A stretch of DNA of 64,000 bases from Ilex aquifolium (taxonomy: Eukaryota; Streptophyta; Magnoliopsida; Aquifoliales; Aquifoliaceae). Positions 35,613 through 48,500 of the stretch are shown here, piece after piece. The first letter of the stretch is position 1. Every line of letters starts with the position of its first letter. Below the pieces are notes generated by a model that did no database searches, was not told the DNA's origin, and saw nothing but the letters and a program-made list of their open reading frames with translations. The DNA lies in NCBI GenBank assembly GCA_951799425.1, contig OX637393.1:41186878-41250877 (forward strand), written 5' to 3'. A program made the position numbers and the translations under genes.

Positions 35613-35639
35613 AAAAAATTAGTATCGTATCTTCAATTT

Positions 35640-36167
35640 TATTCGATAAATCTGACACCAATAAATCACAAATAAGTGAAATTAAAATTTACAATTCTCG
35701 ATTAACTTCGATAAAGAATTTTTTGTGTGGATACCTTAGACTTGACAAGGAAATTGAAGATGTGAAAATGATTTTAAACATATGACATTAAATTTTGACC
35801 CATATGTCCTAAAAAAAAAAAAAAAAAGAGGAAAACTTTGACCCAAGTTGTGGAAACATGCGCATTTATATTACTGTTCGTGCTTTCAGCTGACGTTTCA
35901 TGGGGGAAGACCACAATGACCAGAGGCCTAATGACTAGGGACTAGGGAGGTCCCTATTCTATAAAATGGTTGTTGAGTCGTCCAAATCGATGGAATAGAT
36001 TTATGGGAGTTCACACGGAGTAATTGTTTTTAGCTTTAGGTTCTGCCTTAAGACATAAGGTTAAAATTTTATAAAATTAATTATCGATAAAAATAAATTT
36101 AATGAATAAGGTTATTTAAATGATAAAAAAAGGAGGTTATTTAAAAAAAATTATTATTATTCAAATT
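35640..36167. other. AT-rich stretch, no gene seen
   Basis: No domain, splice pattern or repeat terminus was recognised. Confidence 0.4.
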
Positions 36168-36176
36168 TTATATTTT

Positions 36177-37212
36177 GGGAGAATTATATCTAGACCATTT
36201 GAGGTTTGTCACTTAATCACTCAGATCCCCTGATATTTAAAATATTATACATAAACCCCTGAAATTTGTACTCGCGTAACACTTAGACCATTTTCGTCAA
36301 TTGTTCGTTAGTATATCTGTTAGTAAATTACACTCAGACTCTATGAAGTTTGTGGACGTATAATACTTAGACCTCTCAAATTTAAAATGTTATATTTAGC
36401 CTAAAAATACTTCAATCAAAGGTAAAATATCAAATTTTTAAAATTTTAAAATCAAAATTCATGTTCTATTGTATCATTTATTAAAATAAAATTAAAAATA
36501 AAAAACTAATTTTTTTCTTAAAAAATCGTAAGTAGTATACAATTATGCTATCTATTGTAATAAAGTTAAAAAAAATCAAACAAGAGATTTAAGTCATTCA
36601 GAATAGAACATGAATTTTACAACCAAAATTTATGTTCTATTATGTCATTTATTGAAATTAAAATCAAAAATAAAAATCTAATTTTTTCTTAAAAAATCAT
36701 AATTAGTATACAATTATACTATATATTGGAATAAAACTAGAAAATCAAACATGGGTTCAAACTGTAATGGACACAATATATTCTAGCTTTAATTGGGTTA
36801 ATTTGGTCGTTTAAATGATCAAATTAAATTCTAATATATAGTATAATTATATACTAATTATGATTTTTTTCTTTAAAAAATTAGATTTTGATTTTTGATT
36901 TTACTTCAATAAATATCATAATGGAATATGAATTTTGGTTACAAAATTTAAAATATTTGATATTTTATCTTTAATTAGAATATTTTTGGTCTAACTATAA
37001 CATTTTAAACTTGAAAAGTCTAAGTATTATACGTCTATAAACTTCAAAGGGGCTAGATGTAATTTACTAACGGATATACTAACGGACATTGAAAGAAGGG
37101 GTCTAAATGTTATGCGCATACAAACCTTAGGGGTGTATGTGTAATATTTTAAATGTTAGGAGGTCTGAATGGTTAAGTGAAAAATCTCAGGGAGTCTAAG
37201 TGTAATTCTCCC
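36177..37212. mobile_element. Mutator-like MITE with very long inverted repeats (1036 bp)
   Basis: The ends are GGGAGAATTATATCTAGACC (left) and complement GGGAGAATTACACTTAGACT (right). Inverted similarity continues inward for roughly 500 bp per side, with a partly duplicated centre. Flanks TTATATTTT (36168-36176) and TTATATTTA (37213-37221) are a 9-bp duplication with one change. No coding capacity. A 9-bp duplication and long inverted repeats fit non-autonomous Mutator-like elements. Confidence 0.8.
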
Positions 37213-37244
37213 TTATATTTATTACCACTACCATCTTCATCCTA

Positions 37245-39420
37245 ATGCCGCCACCACCACCACCGCCGCCGCCACTGTTACTGCCGCCAACACCATTCAC
37301 CCACTACTACCACCGCCACCCACCATCACCAACCACCACCACCCACTACCGTCCACCAACCACCACCTGCCCCTCACCGTCACTTGCCAACCACCCACCA
37401 TCGCCACTAACCACCACTTATTCGTCACTAACCATCACCCCCACCCATTAACACTCACCACCCGCAACCACCATCACCTACCATCGCCACTAACCGCCAC
37501 TAACCACCACCATCACCCACCATCTCCACTAACCACCGCCGCCGCCATGACCACCACAACAACTACCATCACCGTCACCGTCGCCAACAACACCCACCAA
37601 CCCACCACCACCGTCGCCACACACCACCAGCCCCCCCCCCCCCACCATCGCCACTAACCACCACCACCCACTGTCGTCCACCAACCACCACCTGCCCCCC
37701 ATGGTCACCCGCTAACCACCCACCATCATCATCGCCACTAACCACCACCCCTAGCATTTAACACCCACTACCTGCCACCACACCGTCACCGTCGCCAACA
37801 ACACCTACCAACCCACCACCACCACCGTCGCCACACACAACCACCCCCCCCCCCCCCACCATCACCACTAACCACCACCACCCACTGTCGTCCACCAACC
37901 ACCACTTGCCCCCCATGGTCACCCGCTAACCACAATCCATTCCCACCACCCACCATCACCATCGCCACTAACCACCACCCTACCATTTAACACCCACTAC
38001 CCACCACCCAACATTACCGCCAACCACCACCACCACCACCATCATCACCAACCACCACCACTCGCCACTGTGCCCACACCAGCATAACCTGTCGCCAACA
38101 CCAAAAATAGTAAAAAACTAACCCACCACCCAAAATATTAAAAAACTAACCACTACCAAACATCGTCGCCACCCACCACCATAATTCACCACTACCATCA
38201 ACATCACCAACACCCACACCCACACCAACCCACCATCCCTATCACCACAAACCACCGTTGCCACCACCACCATCCTAAAATAGTAAAAAATTAGTCTACC
38301 ACCCATCACTATCATCCACCACCCAAAACAGTAAAAACTAACCACCACAAAACATCATCGTCAACTACCAACATCACCACCACCCACACCCATCCCTCAT
38401 CCCCACCACCCCCAACCACCGTCGCCACCACCACCACCACTCTCAAATAGTAGAAAACTAACCTATCACCCACCCTCATCACCCACCACCAAAAACAGTA
38501 AAAAACTAACACACCACCCAAACATTTCCGCCATCCACCACCACCACCCACACCAACCCATCATCCCCACCACCATCAACTATTGTCGCCACCACCATCA
38601 CCCACTACTCCAAACAGTAAAAAACTAGCATACCACCCACCACAAAAAATAGTAAAAAACTAACACACCACCCAACACCGCCCACTACCACCACCACCAC
38701 CACTACCCACTATCACCACTAACCACCGCCACCCAAAATAATAAAAAAAAAACTAGTCCACCACTGCCCACCCACCGCCAACCACCTCCATTCACAACCC
38801 AAAATTGTAAAAAACTAACTCGCCACCAAAAACAGTAAAAAACTATAGTCTACCACAACCCACCCGCCGTCGCCACCACAACCCACCCGTCGTTGCTAAC
38901 CACCTCCATCCACCATCTAAAATAGTAGAAAACTAACCTGCAACAAAAAACAATAAAAAACTAGTCCACCATCACCCACCATCGCCGTCAACCATCTCCA
39001 TCCACCACTCAAAACAATAAAAACTAGCCCGCCAACCGAAAAAGTAAAAAACTATCCTGCCACTCGACATCGCCGCCAAACACCACCCACCACTATAATC
39101 TACCACCACCACCGGCCACTACCACCACCAACATCACCACCCACCATTCTCACCACCACCACCAACAACCATCGCCACACCCACCACCCAAAATAATAAA
39201 AAAACTAGCTTACCACCCACCATCACCCATCATTCATCACAAAAAATAGTGAAAAATAGTTCATCGCCATCGCCACCACCAACCATCGCCGCCAACCACC
39301 ACTACTCACCACCCAAAACAGTGAAAAACTAGTCAACCACCCACCCACCCACCTTGCACCATCACTACCAACAACCATCGCCGCCAACCATTACCACTAC
39401 CACTACCATCACCCAAAACA
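37245..39420. repeat. CCACCA-rich low-complexity tract (2.2 kb)
   Basis: Composed of degenerate CCACCA/CCATCACCA units. From about 38100 these are interspersed with 'aacagtaaaaaactaacc' spacers. An internal stretch of about 210 bp (37570-37770) is repeated at 37785-37985, each with a C run. ORFs on either strand (for example 37575-37757 and 38118-38348 minus) are by-products of the repeat. Confidence 0.85.
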
Positions 39421-39575
39421 GTAAAAATCTAGTCAAACTAAAAAATAATAAAAAATTACTGAACTAAAAAAACAATAAAAAATTATTGAACTAAAAAAAC
39501 AATGAAAAATTACTGAATGTCAAAATAGTAAAAAATTACTGAACTCAAAAACAGTGAAAAATTACTGACGTAAAA
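39421..39575. repeat. 25-27 bp AT-rich tandem repeat
   Basis: About six units of 'aaaaattactgaactaaaa' plus 6-8 nt directly follow the CCACCA tract. They share the 'cagtgaaaaa' element with its spacers. Confidence 0.6.
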
Positions 39576-42568
39576 TGGAGATAGAAATAATTCAAAAGTA
39601 AATAATAAGAGCAAGGGAAGACGGGGAGGAGTGGTTTGATCATTTTTATAGTTACCATGGGTGGTCACTTATTGAACTCTCTATCTCTACACTTATTCTC
39701 TTTTCTTTGCCTTGCTGCAATTATTCATCAACTACTACTTTTATCGACTACAAAATTTATAATATAGTTAAATTCACGTTACATATAATAAAAATTAGAG
39801 TTTTAATAATACAAATAAATTGACCTCAAATAATTTTGGAATTCAATGCAAATCTTCAAACACTAAAAAAACTAGTCAACCACATTAGCAAATTTCTAGT
39901 CTGTGTGCAACAACCACATTACAAATTGAATTACCAAATTGTTAAACCAATGTGAAAGAGAAATATTTCAAAAACCCATGAACGTACTTTTGAGTTTCTG
40001 GTGATTAGAGCAAGAGGGACAGAACCATGAGCCCTTGGGCACAGACACAAGGGTCTGAGGCAAAATAAGTGAAACCATCGGTCATCTATGGTCAAGGCAA
40101 GACACCCATAAAAAAGGACGCTGGATCCCATTCCAGACTCCTCTTCCCCATTGCTTGCAAATCAGCAGAACCCATCCTATAAAAAAGCTAGGCTTCTAAT
40201 CCAATTATAGCCTCAATTTACTTATACTTCATTTGCTACGATGGAAAAATGAAAGGATAAAAAGTTGAAAAGATAAAAAATTGAATAGATAGATAAAACA
40301 TCATGTTTAATAAAGAAAAAAAAATAGGAAGAATGAAAAAGTTGATAGATTAACTTTCCTTCCAACTCAACAAAATCAATCCCTTCAAAATTGGAAGGAA
40401 AAGTGGATGAAAAATTAATTATGTGCGTTGAAATGTATGTTATTTGTCTATATATTATATTTATCAATTACATATTATGTATACATTAATTTCATATATA
40501 AATATAATGCTAAAATATGTATTTATATTTTTTTAATACAAAATGTAAAATTTAAAATTTTAAAAATAAATAATAAAAAAATACTTTTTCCATATTATCA
40601 AATACAAAAAAAAAATCAATATTTCGTACTTTTTATCTCTCTTACCAAACACAAAAGAGGGAATGAATGATTCCTCATTTGAAAGATGAAAAATGTATCA
40701 CTCATACTTTTCATCTTTCTATTTTTTTATCCATCCTACCAAACGGACCAATAGAGAATGGAGATCCAATTATAAGCCAAGACCCCCAAAAGATGTAGTC
40801 CTTGAATGCATGGAAACCTTCTTTGTGCTCTTTCCAGTCGACCGAAGCAGCTTCAACCAAAACCCATCTCTCTTCTTCCCACCGAAAACTTCCACAGCTC
40901 CACCTATGGCCACCACTGCCATTGACCTACTCTTTCTCAGCCCACCATTCTCATTTACTTCAAAAGAGATCAAACCCATAAAGAGCCGAAGAGAGAAAGA
41001 GTACAAAGTAAAAGATAAGAGTTACTAAAATCAACTGAGTTATTGAAGGGTACGTTGGTTATATTAAAAAAATAAAAAAAATAAATGTTATAAAAGTATA
41101 ATGCCTATACTTAGAAAACAAAAAAGAACATCTTGATGGTGTTATGACCAATTTTCTCTAGATTTATTGTATTTTTCTTTTATGGGTTTGCTTACCGTAC
41201 CTAAAAAATTAGGGTGGTATTATTCCCAACCTTTAAATCTATTTGTTCACCCCATTTTACTCTTTTATTTCAAACTATTAACTCCACCTTATCTATACCT
41301 ACCCCATTAGTTACTAAATTTACTCCATCAATAATCACAATTAAAAACTAAATCCATCCCATTTTTTTTCAACTTACTACATGCACAATGATCAAAATTT
41401 TGTTTTGTGCACTATTTTGGTACAAAAAAATTTCATAAACAAATGAAAAGCGAATAAAAAAGTTAATAATTTATTTGTAAAAAAATTCCAAAATATTAGT
41501 TGAAATATTTTAAAACACCTCAAAAATATTGGTAAAAATATGTCATAATATCTCAAAACACCTTAAAATATTCTAGGTCATCTCGAAACATTGAAATTTT
41601 GCTTCAATTATTATTTTTGTTTCTATTTACCTGAACGATATATTTAATAGTTTGATGAGATACGTATAAATGAGGTGAACTTAGATGGGATGAACTTAAT
41701 AGTTTGAAATAAGATAATTAAACGGGAGTGAGAACGGATATTTAAGGGGTGGTAAAAACCTCACCCAAAAAATTAATATCGTACCTCTTATTATTTTTTT
41801 GGGTATTTATATCATTTTTCAAATAAAATTTATTAATTTTTAGAGTACATTGACCTTTTGAGTTCCCTTACTGTCATTTAATTCAATTACCACATGTTTG
41901 GGGTGAAATTTACTATTTTTGAGTATTTTTTCCTGTTTATGGTATCAAAAAATTAAAATTTATACCATAATGTTCCCCTTCTACTACTTACATTGGCCAT
42001 GAAAATACAATGTTAAGTATAGGTACTCCTTATCTTGGGAAGGTTTTACCTTCTTAATATCAAAGGTTCAAATCCCCCTCCCCTAAAAAAAAACAAAAAC
42101 GAAAAAAAAAAGTATAGGTAATTTTTTTTGTTGGCGCAAGTATTGATAAAGTTAATTGGTCTAAAGTGGAATATTGGAGGAAGTGATAGTACCCTTAAAC
42201 GAACCCATGGTGCTCTAGTTGAATTTGAGTTCAACTCATTTTTTTTCTTGGTTCGGTAGACTCGAGCTCAAATAGCTTTGACTATGATATATAAATTTTT
42301 TATGATAAAAAATTACAATTAATACGGTCAGTATAACATACAAAAAGCTTGATGTTATATCAATAAACGAATTCAAGTCTCATTGGGTATGTGGTTTTTT
42401 TGGATTTAACTCGAGCATACTAAGCCATATGATCTAGAAATTGAGCAGTTGTAGAATAGTGGTCCATGTCTTCAGAGAAATTAAAAGACAGGTATTCAAA
42501 GAAACAATGCAAGTTCTTTTCTTTCTTTCCCAGTGAGCAAATGAATAATATACACATGGTGTTATTGT
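39576..42568. other. Non-coding stretch; MITE remnant, weak ORFs
   Basis: 40693-41028 (plus) and 40770-41006 (minus) are overlapping ORFs in less AT-rich sequence; neither shows a domain I recognise, and a gene fragment is possible. 41389-41640 has 'atgatcaaaattttgttttg' and 'cacctcaaaaatatt' motifs of the CAAGGATCAAAAT MITE family, with decayed ends. The rest is AT-rich without recognised features. Confidence 0.4.
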
Positions 42569-45500
42569 TTAAGGAGACAAACAAAAGGAAGAAGTGTCTG
42601 GACTGATATCCTGGGCTACCTGTAGAAGGTGCTCTATGTTGATTTTGGGGTAGTGTTGGAGAAGCTTCAAGTTATCCACAAAGTCACCACTTAACAACTT
42701 GGTTTTCACACACAGCAGCATGGCACAACACACCCTTAAAAGCATTTCCTGCACCATAGCATTCATATATCTTGTGTGTGACGGGTAAGAGAAAATCGAG
42801 TAAATAGCAAGGGTGCAAATCAACAGAGTCGAGCTCAGTACTGCAGCTCAGCTCATTCGATTGTCAAGAGCATTTGGGATTGGCTCTGGACCTCTTCAAG
42901 TTTTAGATATCTTGTTCAAGTTTGGCTCGTTAATTTTAATTTTTTTCAATATGGGGCTCGACTCATCTAATCCAAGCTTGAGCTTGTGTTCGAGACTTAA
43001 GCACGAGCTACCTCATCTCATATATATATTTATATATCAAAACTCGTTCACGAGCCTAAGAAGACGAGCAAACTATTATTTGAGCTAGAGTTCGGTTCTT
43101 GTCAAAACTAACTGGATACTGGACTATAAAAGTGAGAGAAAATGACCTGAACACCAAAAGGATTGCTTAAAAGACAATCCCAAATTCTCAAGATGGAGTG
43201 GAGATCAAACTCCTGTGTAAGCAGCAGTGTAATCCACCTGAATGCATAGAATTGCGGGTTAACCTGCTCATTACGACAAATATATAAGCTTCCCCAATTT
43301 ATGAACATTATTGATCATAATCATCAAAGAATGAAGTCGAACAAGATAAATTGAGAAGGATTGCCTAACATCTTAAGAACTAGAAAGTTTATCCAATTGA
43401 TAGAAGAGTGGGAATTTACACTTCAAGCTTGGTTCTAATTCCATTGAACTCACCTTGTTTGTGAGCTCAAGATGCCGCCACAGTTCTTCATCATTGGCTT
43501 TCAATAACTCTAACAAGCGGAAAAGTGTAGAGTGTATACCCACTGAACTATTGTCAAGTTGTTCACAGAAGTGGTCCACCGAGTCACTCAATAGTCGAAC
43601 GAAACATGCAAAACTATCCGCTTCTGCATTAGCCTGCACAATGCAATAAAATATAAATTCGGTCATTCAGAATAGTAAACCAAAGTATACGATTGCATTC
43701 CATAGTCACAAGCAAGAACTCATTCTGCTTAGTAATCAAAACATCCTGAGTACGTCTTTTTTGCTTAACAAATATAAAGCAAATATAGAAAATAAAACAG
43801 ATCCGGTGATGAAAGCAACTCATACGGGAATGAAGGCAATTGAGAATGTAAACACTCTGTACAGTTCTCTAAAGTTTTCCCTTGAAACCCTCCTTTCTAC
43901 TGCAGATTTAGACCTCAGGTAGATATTCATCAAGGAACAGAAGCTGAATCTCAACTCAACTCTACAAAAATGCAAAGACATATCTTGAGTGCAGAAACAT
44001 CTTACAGCATTTTTCTCATCAGTGTCGGTGCTAAACACATAGTATAATGGTGCCAAGACCTCATTCATGCCTTGCACATAACGGATGGCAGGATTTAGTT
44101 TTGCAAACAAGAGAAGAATATTTCTCATAGCTTCCTGCAAAAAGAATTATAGCATACCATTGTCACATAAAGTCAGTGGGAGCATCTATTCATAAGCTGG
44201 AATATGGGACTAGACAATGTGACTTTGGCTCATTCACCGAGGCATATACTCCTAGATATATACATTATGGAACTCTCAATCAACAGGCTCTGTCAACAGA
44301 TTCGGGTATTGGGTCAAGGTAAAAAAAGTCTTCCATCATTGGTGGTGAAGGCTAAGTAGGGTCAGCCACTGGTGACTGCGAGTACAAAATTTAGTTTAAA
44401 CAGAACTCAAAACAAGAGGTTAGAACATCATACCCTGTTTTTCCTACTCAATGATGAGTTACTTGAGAAGAATTTCATGTCTGGGTGTGTGCGTAGCAAG
44501 TCACGGTCAATCTGCTCCAAAATCTCTGTAAACTAGAAACATGTTGATCGCGATAAAAACCAGCCCAAGTATTACTCAAGGAGCTAAGATAACAGTCCAA
44601 ATTAGAAGGCACTTACCTGGAAGTATTGATGCCACACACTAGCCTGACCAAGGCACAAGGGGTGATCATCGGTGGAAACATCAAGTCGTTCAAGCTGCCC
44701 ATCAGCATCACTATCAGCATAATGCTTGTTAGACCTCAATGGTTCATCTTCCCTCTTTGAGAATTGTGACTGTCTAGATTGAAGCATCTATTTAGTTTTC
44801 AGTAATCAAACCCCACAAAATGGTGCATCTAGTAAAAATCAGGGTGTCTAGATCGAAAAGACATTCAGCACCAACAATTAACTAGTCTGTTCACTATGTG
44901 AAAAAATTCGTGGTGAGCAGCATCTTACAGGACTCAAGAGAAGTTCCTCTTTTAGCTTAGCATATTTTGATTGATTCTCAATCAACTCTTTCTCCCATAA
45001 GTCACGAGAAGCAGGTAAATACCCCAATAACAGCTGCAAATGTGCAAAAGATGACGATATTATTACCTACAGATTATGAGTATCTAAATTAGAAATAATT
45101 ACACGACTGTGGGTTAGGTTTTTAATATTCATGGTATTGTCGACAGATAAAGAGGCCATTTATTATCCAACGGTGTTCCAACCAATGTGGGGTGTTGAAT
45201 GCGTTAGACAGGACAATAACCTAACCACTGGCACTACTTTGCACAAAGTAGCATTATCATTGGACATGATCTGAAAGTCAAAGATATAGGTAGTAATAGG
45301 TAATAATCATTCACAATTTCATATCATTAAGTTCCAATAGAAGAATTAAGGTAGGATTTGAAGTTGTTTATTATGAAAAGAAATAAGGCAAGAAAACAGA
45401 AAAGAATTGAAAAGGCAGACAGACTGCTGGACTGTCAGTTGCCTAGGCAGGCAGATACACAGACACACGCAGAAGCCCCCCCCCCCCCCCCCCCTCTCCC

Positions 45501-48500
45501 CACCCTCTTTTTTTCTGTATATTTAGTATGTTGTTCAGAAGGCATCATAAGCCCATCACTAAAATGCTATTAACCATTCATCTCTAACAAGCAAATTCAT
45601 GCTGAAGAAGATGTAAGCATCATGAAGTACTGAAAATATGTTGCAAAAATATAATGGAGTGATGAAATCCGTCAAATGAAGGAATACATAACAACATAAA
45701 ATCAAGGGCTAATGTCACTTTGCACCCTGAAAGATGTTTCGATTCTCAATTTACAAACATTAAAAATCTCAATTTGCACCTTCAATGTTATAAATTTGTA
45801 GCAATGTGGACCTCGCTCAGACTACCGTTCAGTTTTCCATTATAAATTGAAACACGTGAGTTGGAAGTGCTTCGATTATGGGCTTATGTATAAATTTACA
45901 GAGTGTTGACGCCTCATGTGAGTTGTACATGAAAGACTTAGTTTTTATTTGATTAACGAAACCTTATTTTCAATACATAAAATGATGTCAAATTGATCGC
46001 AAACGAAGATCTACAATGATAGACACACCTCATCCCCATGCCCAAAGCACTTGCAACTCATCCGCTTCAATTTATGATAGAAAATTGAACAACAGTTTGG
46101 GCGAGGTCGACATTGCTATCAATTCATAACATTGAGGATGCAAATTGAGATTTTTAATGTTTGGGGGTACAAATTGAGAATCGAAGTATCTTTTGGGGTG
46201 CAAAGTGAGATTAGCCCTAAAATCAAAATCCAAACACTAGGAGTTTAGCATTTGTTCTGCAAAAAGGCCAACCCTTAGTGCAATATACGCTACGATTTTG
46301 AAGCAATATACGCTACGATTTTGAAGCAATATACGCCACGATTTTGAAGCAATATATGGCACAAATTGGTCACAAAAACACAATAAAACTAAACCTCTAG
46401 TACAATTACTTTGGAACTAAGACTGACTGATGAAAGCGATTTCTTATGTTGGAAACCAAGACTCAATACTGTGTAAATTCTTTATAGTTAGCATGCCCTG
46501 AGCAAGCCATTGTTGTAATTAGATTAACCAACTATTCAATTCAGGATTATCAAGGATTGCCCACATGACTTGACTATTGAATATGCTTTTAGATTTGTCT
46601 CATATCTCTGTTGCATTTCAAGTTGTTCCTCTTTAAGATTATAGAGATACACCTCCCAATTAAACTTCTTGTTATGAACAACGGCCACAAACAACCAAAA
46701 GGAACGAAATAAAAAAATACAGAACATAAATGTACGAGAATCGACTCGAAAGCCTATATCCACAGGCGAAGCGTAGCGACAAAGTTTCACAATAAACAAA
46801 GGGAAATTACACAAATTCTCTAACCCAGAAAATATAACCAAACATGGATGTCCAAAACTGAGGGCCAAAATCCCCAAGAGAAATTGAATAGTCTATACTC
46901 TATTTATAGACCTCAAATACATTGTCTCCTAATATAATAGGGCTTTTAATTAGTCTTTTACTTGAAGCGAAATTCTAAGAAATCCATCTTTCCAAATCTC
47001 TAAAGAGAATAAAGTCCAAACAAGTTTCCTACTAGGAGTGGAATATAAGACACCCACAACAAATCTCCACCATTTTGAAGTAATATATGCCACGATTTGG
47101 TCGCAAAAACACAATAAAACTAAAACTCCAGTACAATTACTTCGGAACTAAGATTCACTGCTGAAAGCGATTGTTTATGTTGGAAACCAACACTCAATCC
47201 TGTATAAATTCCTTATAGCCAGCCGTGAGCAATACATTGTTGTAATTAGATTAACCAACTATTCAATTCAGGATCATCAAGGATTGCCCACTATGATAGC
47301 AAAAATAACAAACTAAACTGAAATAATAGAATAAAAAAACTTTACCCGTATCAAGTTATAGTGTTTTTGGCCGTAAGTTAAAAAAGAGATACATTACGGT
47401 CATTTCTAACCCTTATTCAAATCCAACTCAAATTTGAATTGAAGTTAAGATTTGAGTTGCATGCATGTCAGACTCATTTTCTAAGAGTTGGAGAATACGG
47501 AAATTAAAAAACAAATGGGGAAGCTTTGTAAATACCAAGAATCGAGGGGCACATAGGATAAATACACAAACACCCCCAATCTTTGATGTTCCTTTGTTCT
47601 TAGCTAGAGAGAGAGAGAGAGATGGCGATGAGGCAGAGAGCAGTGGCAACATTACCAACACTGATGCGAGCCCTAAGAAAGGGGGTTAGTCCACACCCAA
47701 AGCCATAGAACCAACCTTTACCATCATTATGACGAGCTTTCTCTCTCTACGACTAGATCAATCTCATCAACAACATCCCCGAGGACCAATTACGCTTTCA
47801 AAAGTACTCGAATTTTAATTCCTTTGTGTTGTTTTCTTCATTTCTATACAATTTTTTGTACTTGTAAACGACAACATTCTCGAAAATCGTCTGATATTCT
47901 CTTAAATTCGGTTCATTTCTTGCAATTTCCAGTATTTTTAAATTGATTTGATCTTAAGAACTTGTTCATTTTAGCATATTCTTGGTAATTCATGGCCATA
48001 CCGTATAACTATTGATTTACTTGTTAAACACCATCTAATAAATTCATTCTTATTTCCTCATAATATCTTATTCATTCTTGGTAATTTGTTTAAATTGTCA
48101 AATTTATGATCAATTGTAGATATCTCGAAAACACGCACACACACCCCCCCCCCCCCCCCCCCAACTCTCTCCAAAATTGTTGGTTGCCATTAGCTGACTT
48201 ATAGAGATACACCTCCCAATTAAACTTAACTTGTCTAAAACTGTGCTTTTAGATACACCGCGCACTCTTGGTAGGCTAGTACCGGAGGTTCCAAGAGTAT
48301 TTGTGAGAGGAGAATTCAGCACAAGGAATCACCAATTCGTACGGATGGAGATGACGGTAAGGAAGTTTTGAGCAAAGATAAATATCGTTTTGATGCATTG
48401 TTTCGGTCACCTAAGAAACGAAAACGTTTCTACGTGTTTCGGAAATGTTCGACTCGAAACATAATGAAAAAAATAAAAAATTTAAAAATTATTTTTTCAA

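Noticed and set aside
37575..38551. Gly/Val/Trp-rich ORFs on the minus strand
   Set aside because: They follow the CCACCA repeat on its complement; no start context, domain or splice support.
42046..42120. Possible tRNA-like sequence ('ggttcaaatccccctcccct')
   Set aside because: Only a B-box-like piece before an A-run; no A box or cloverleaf could be drawn.
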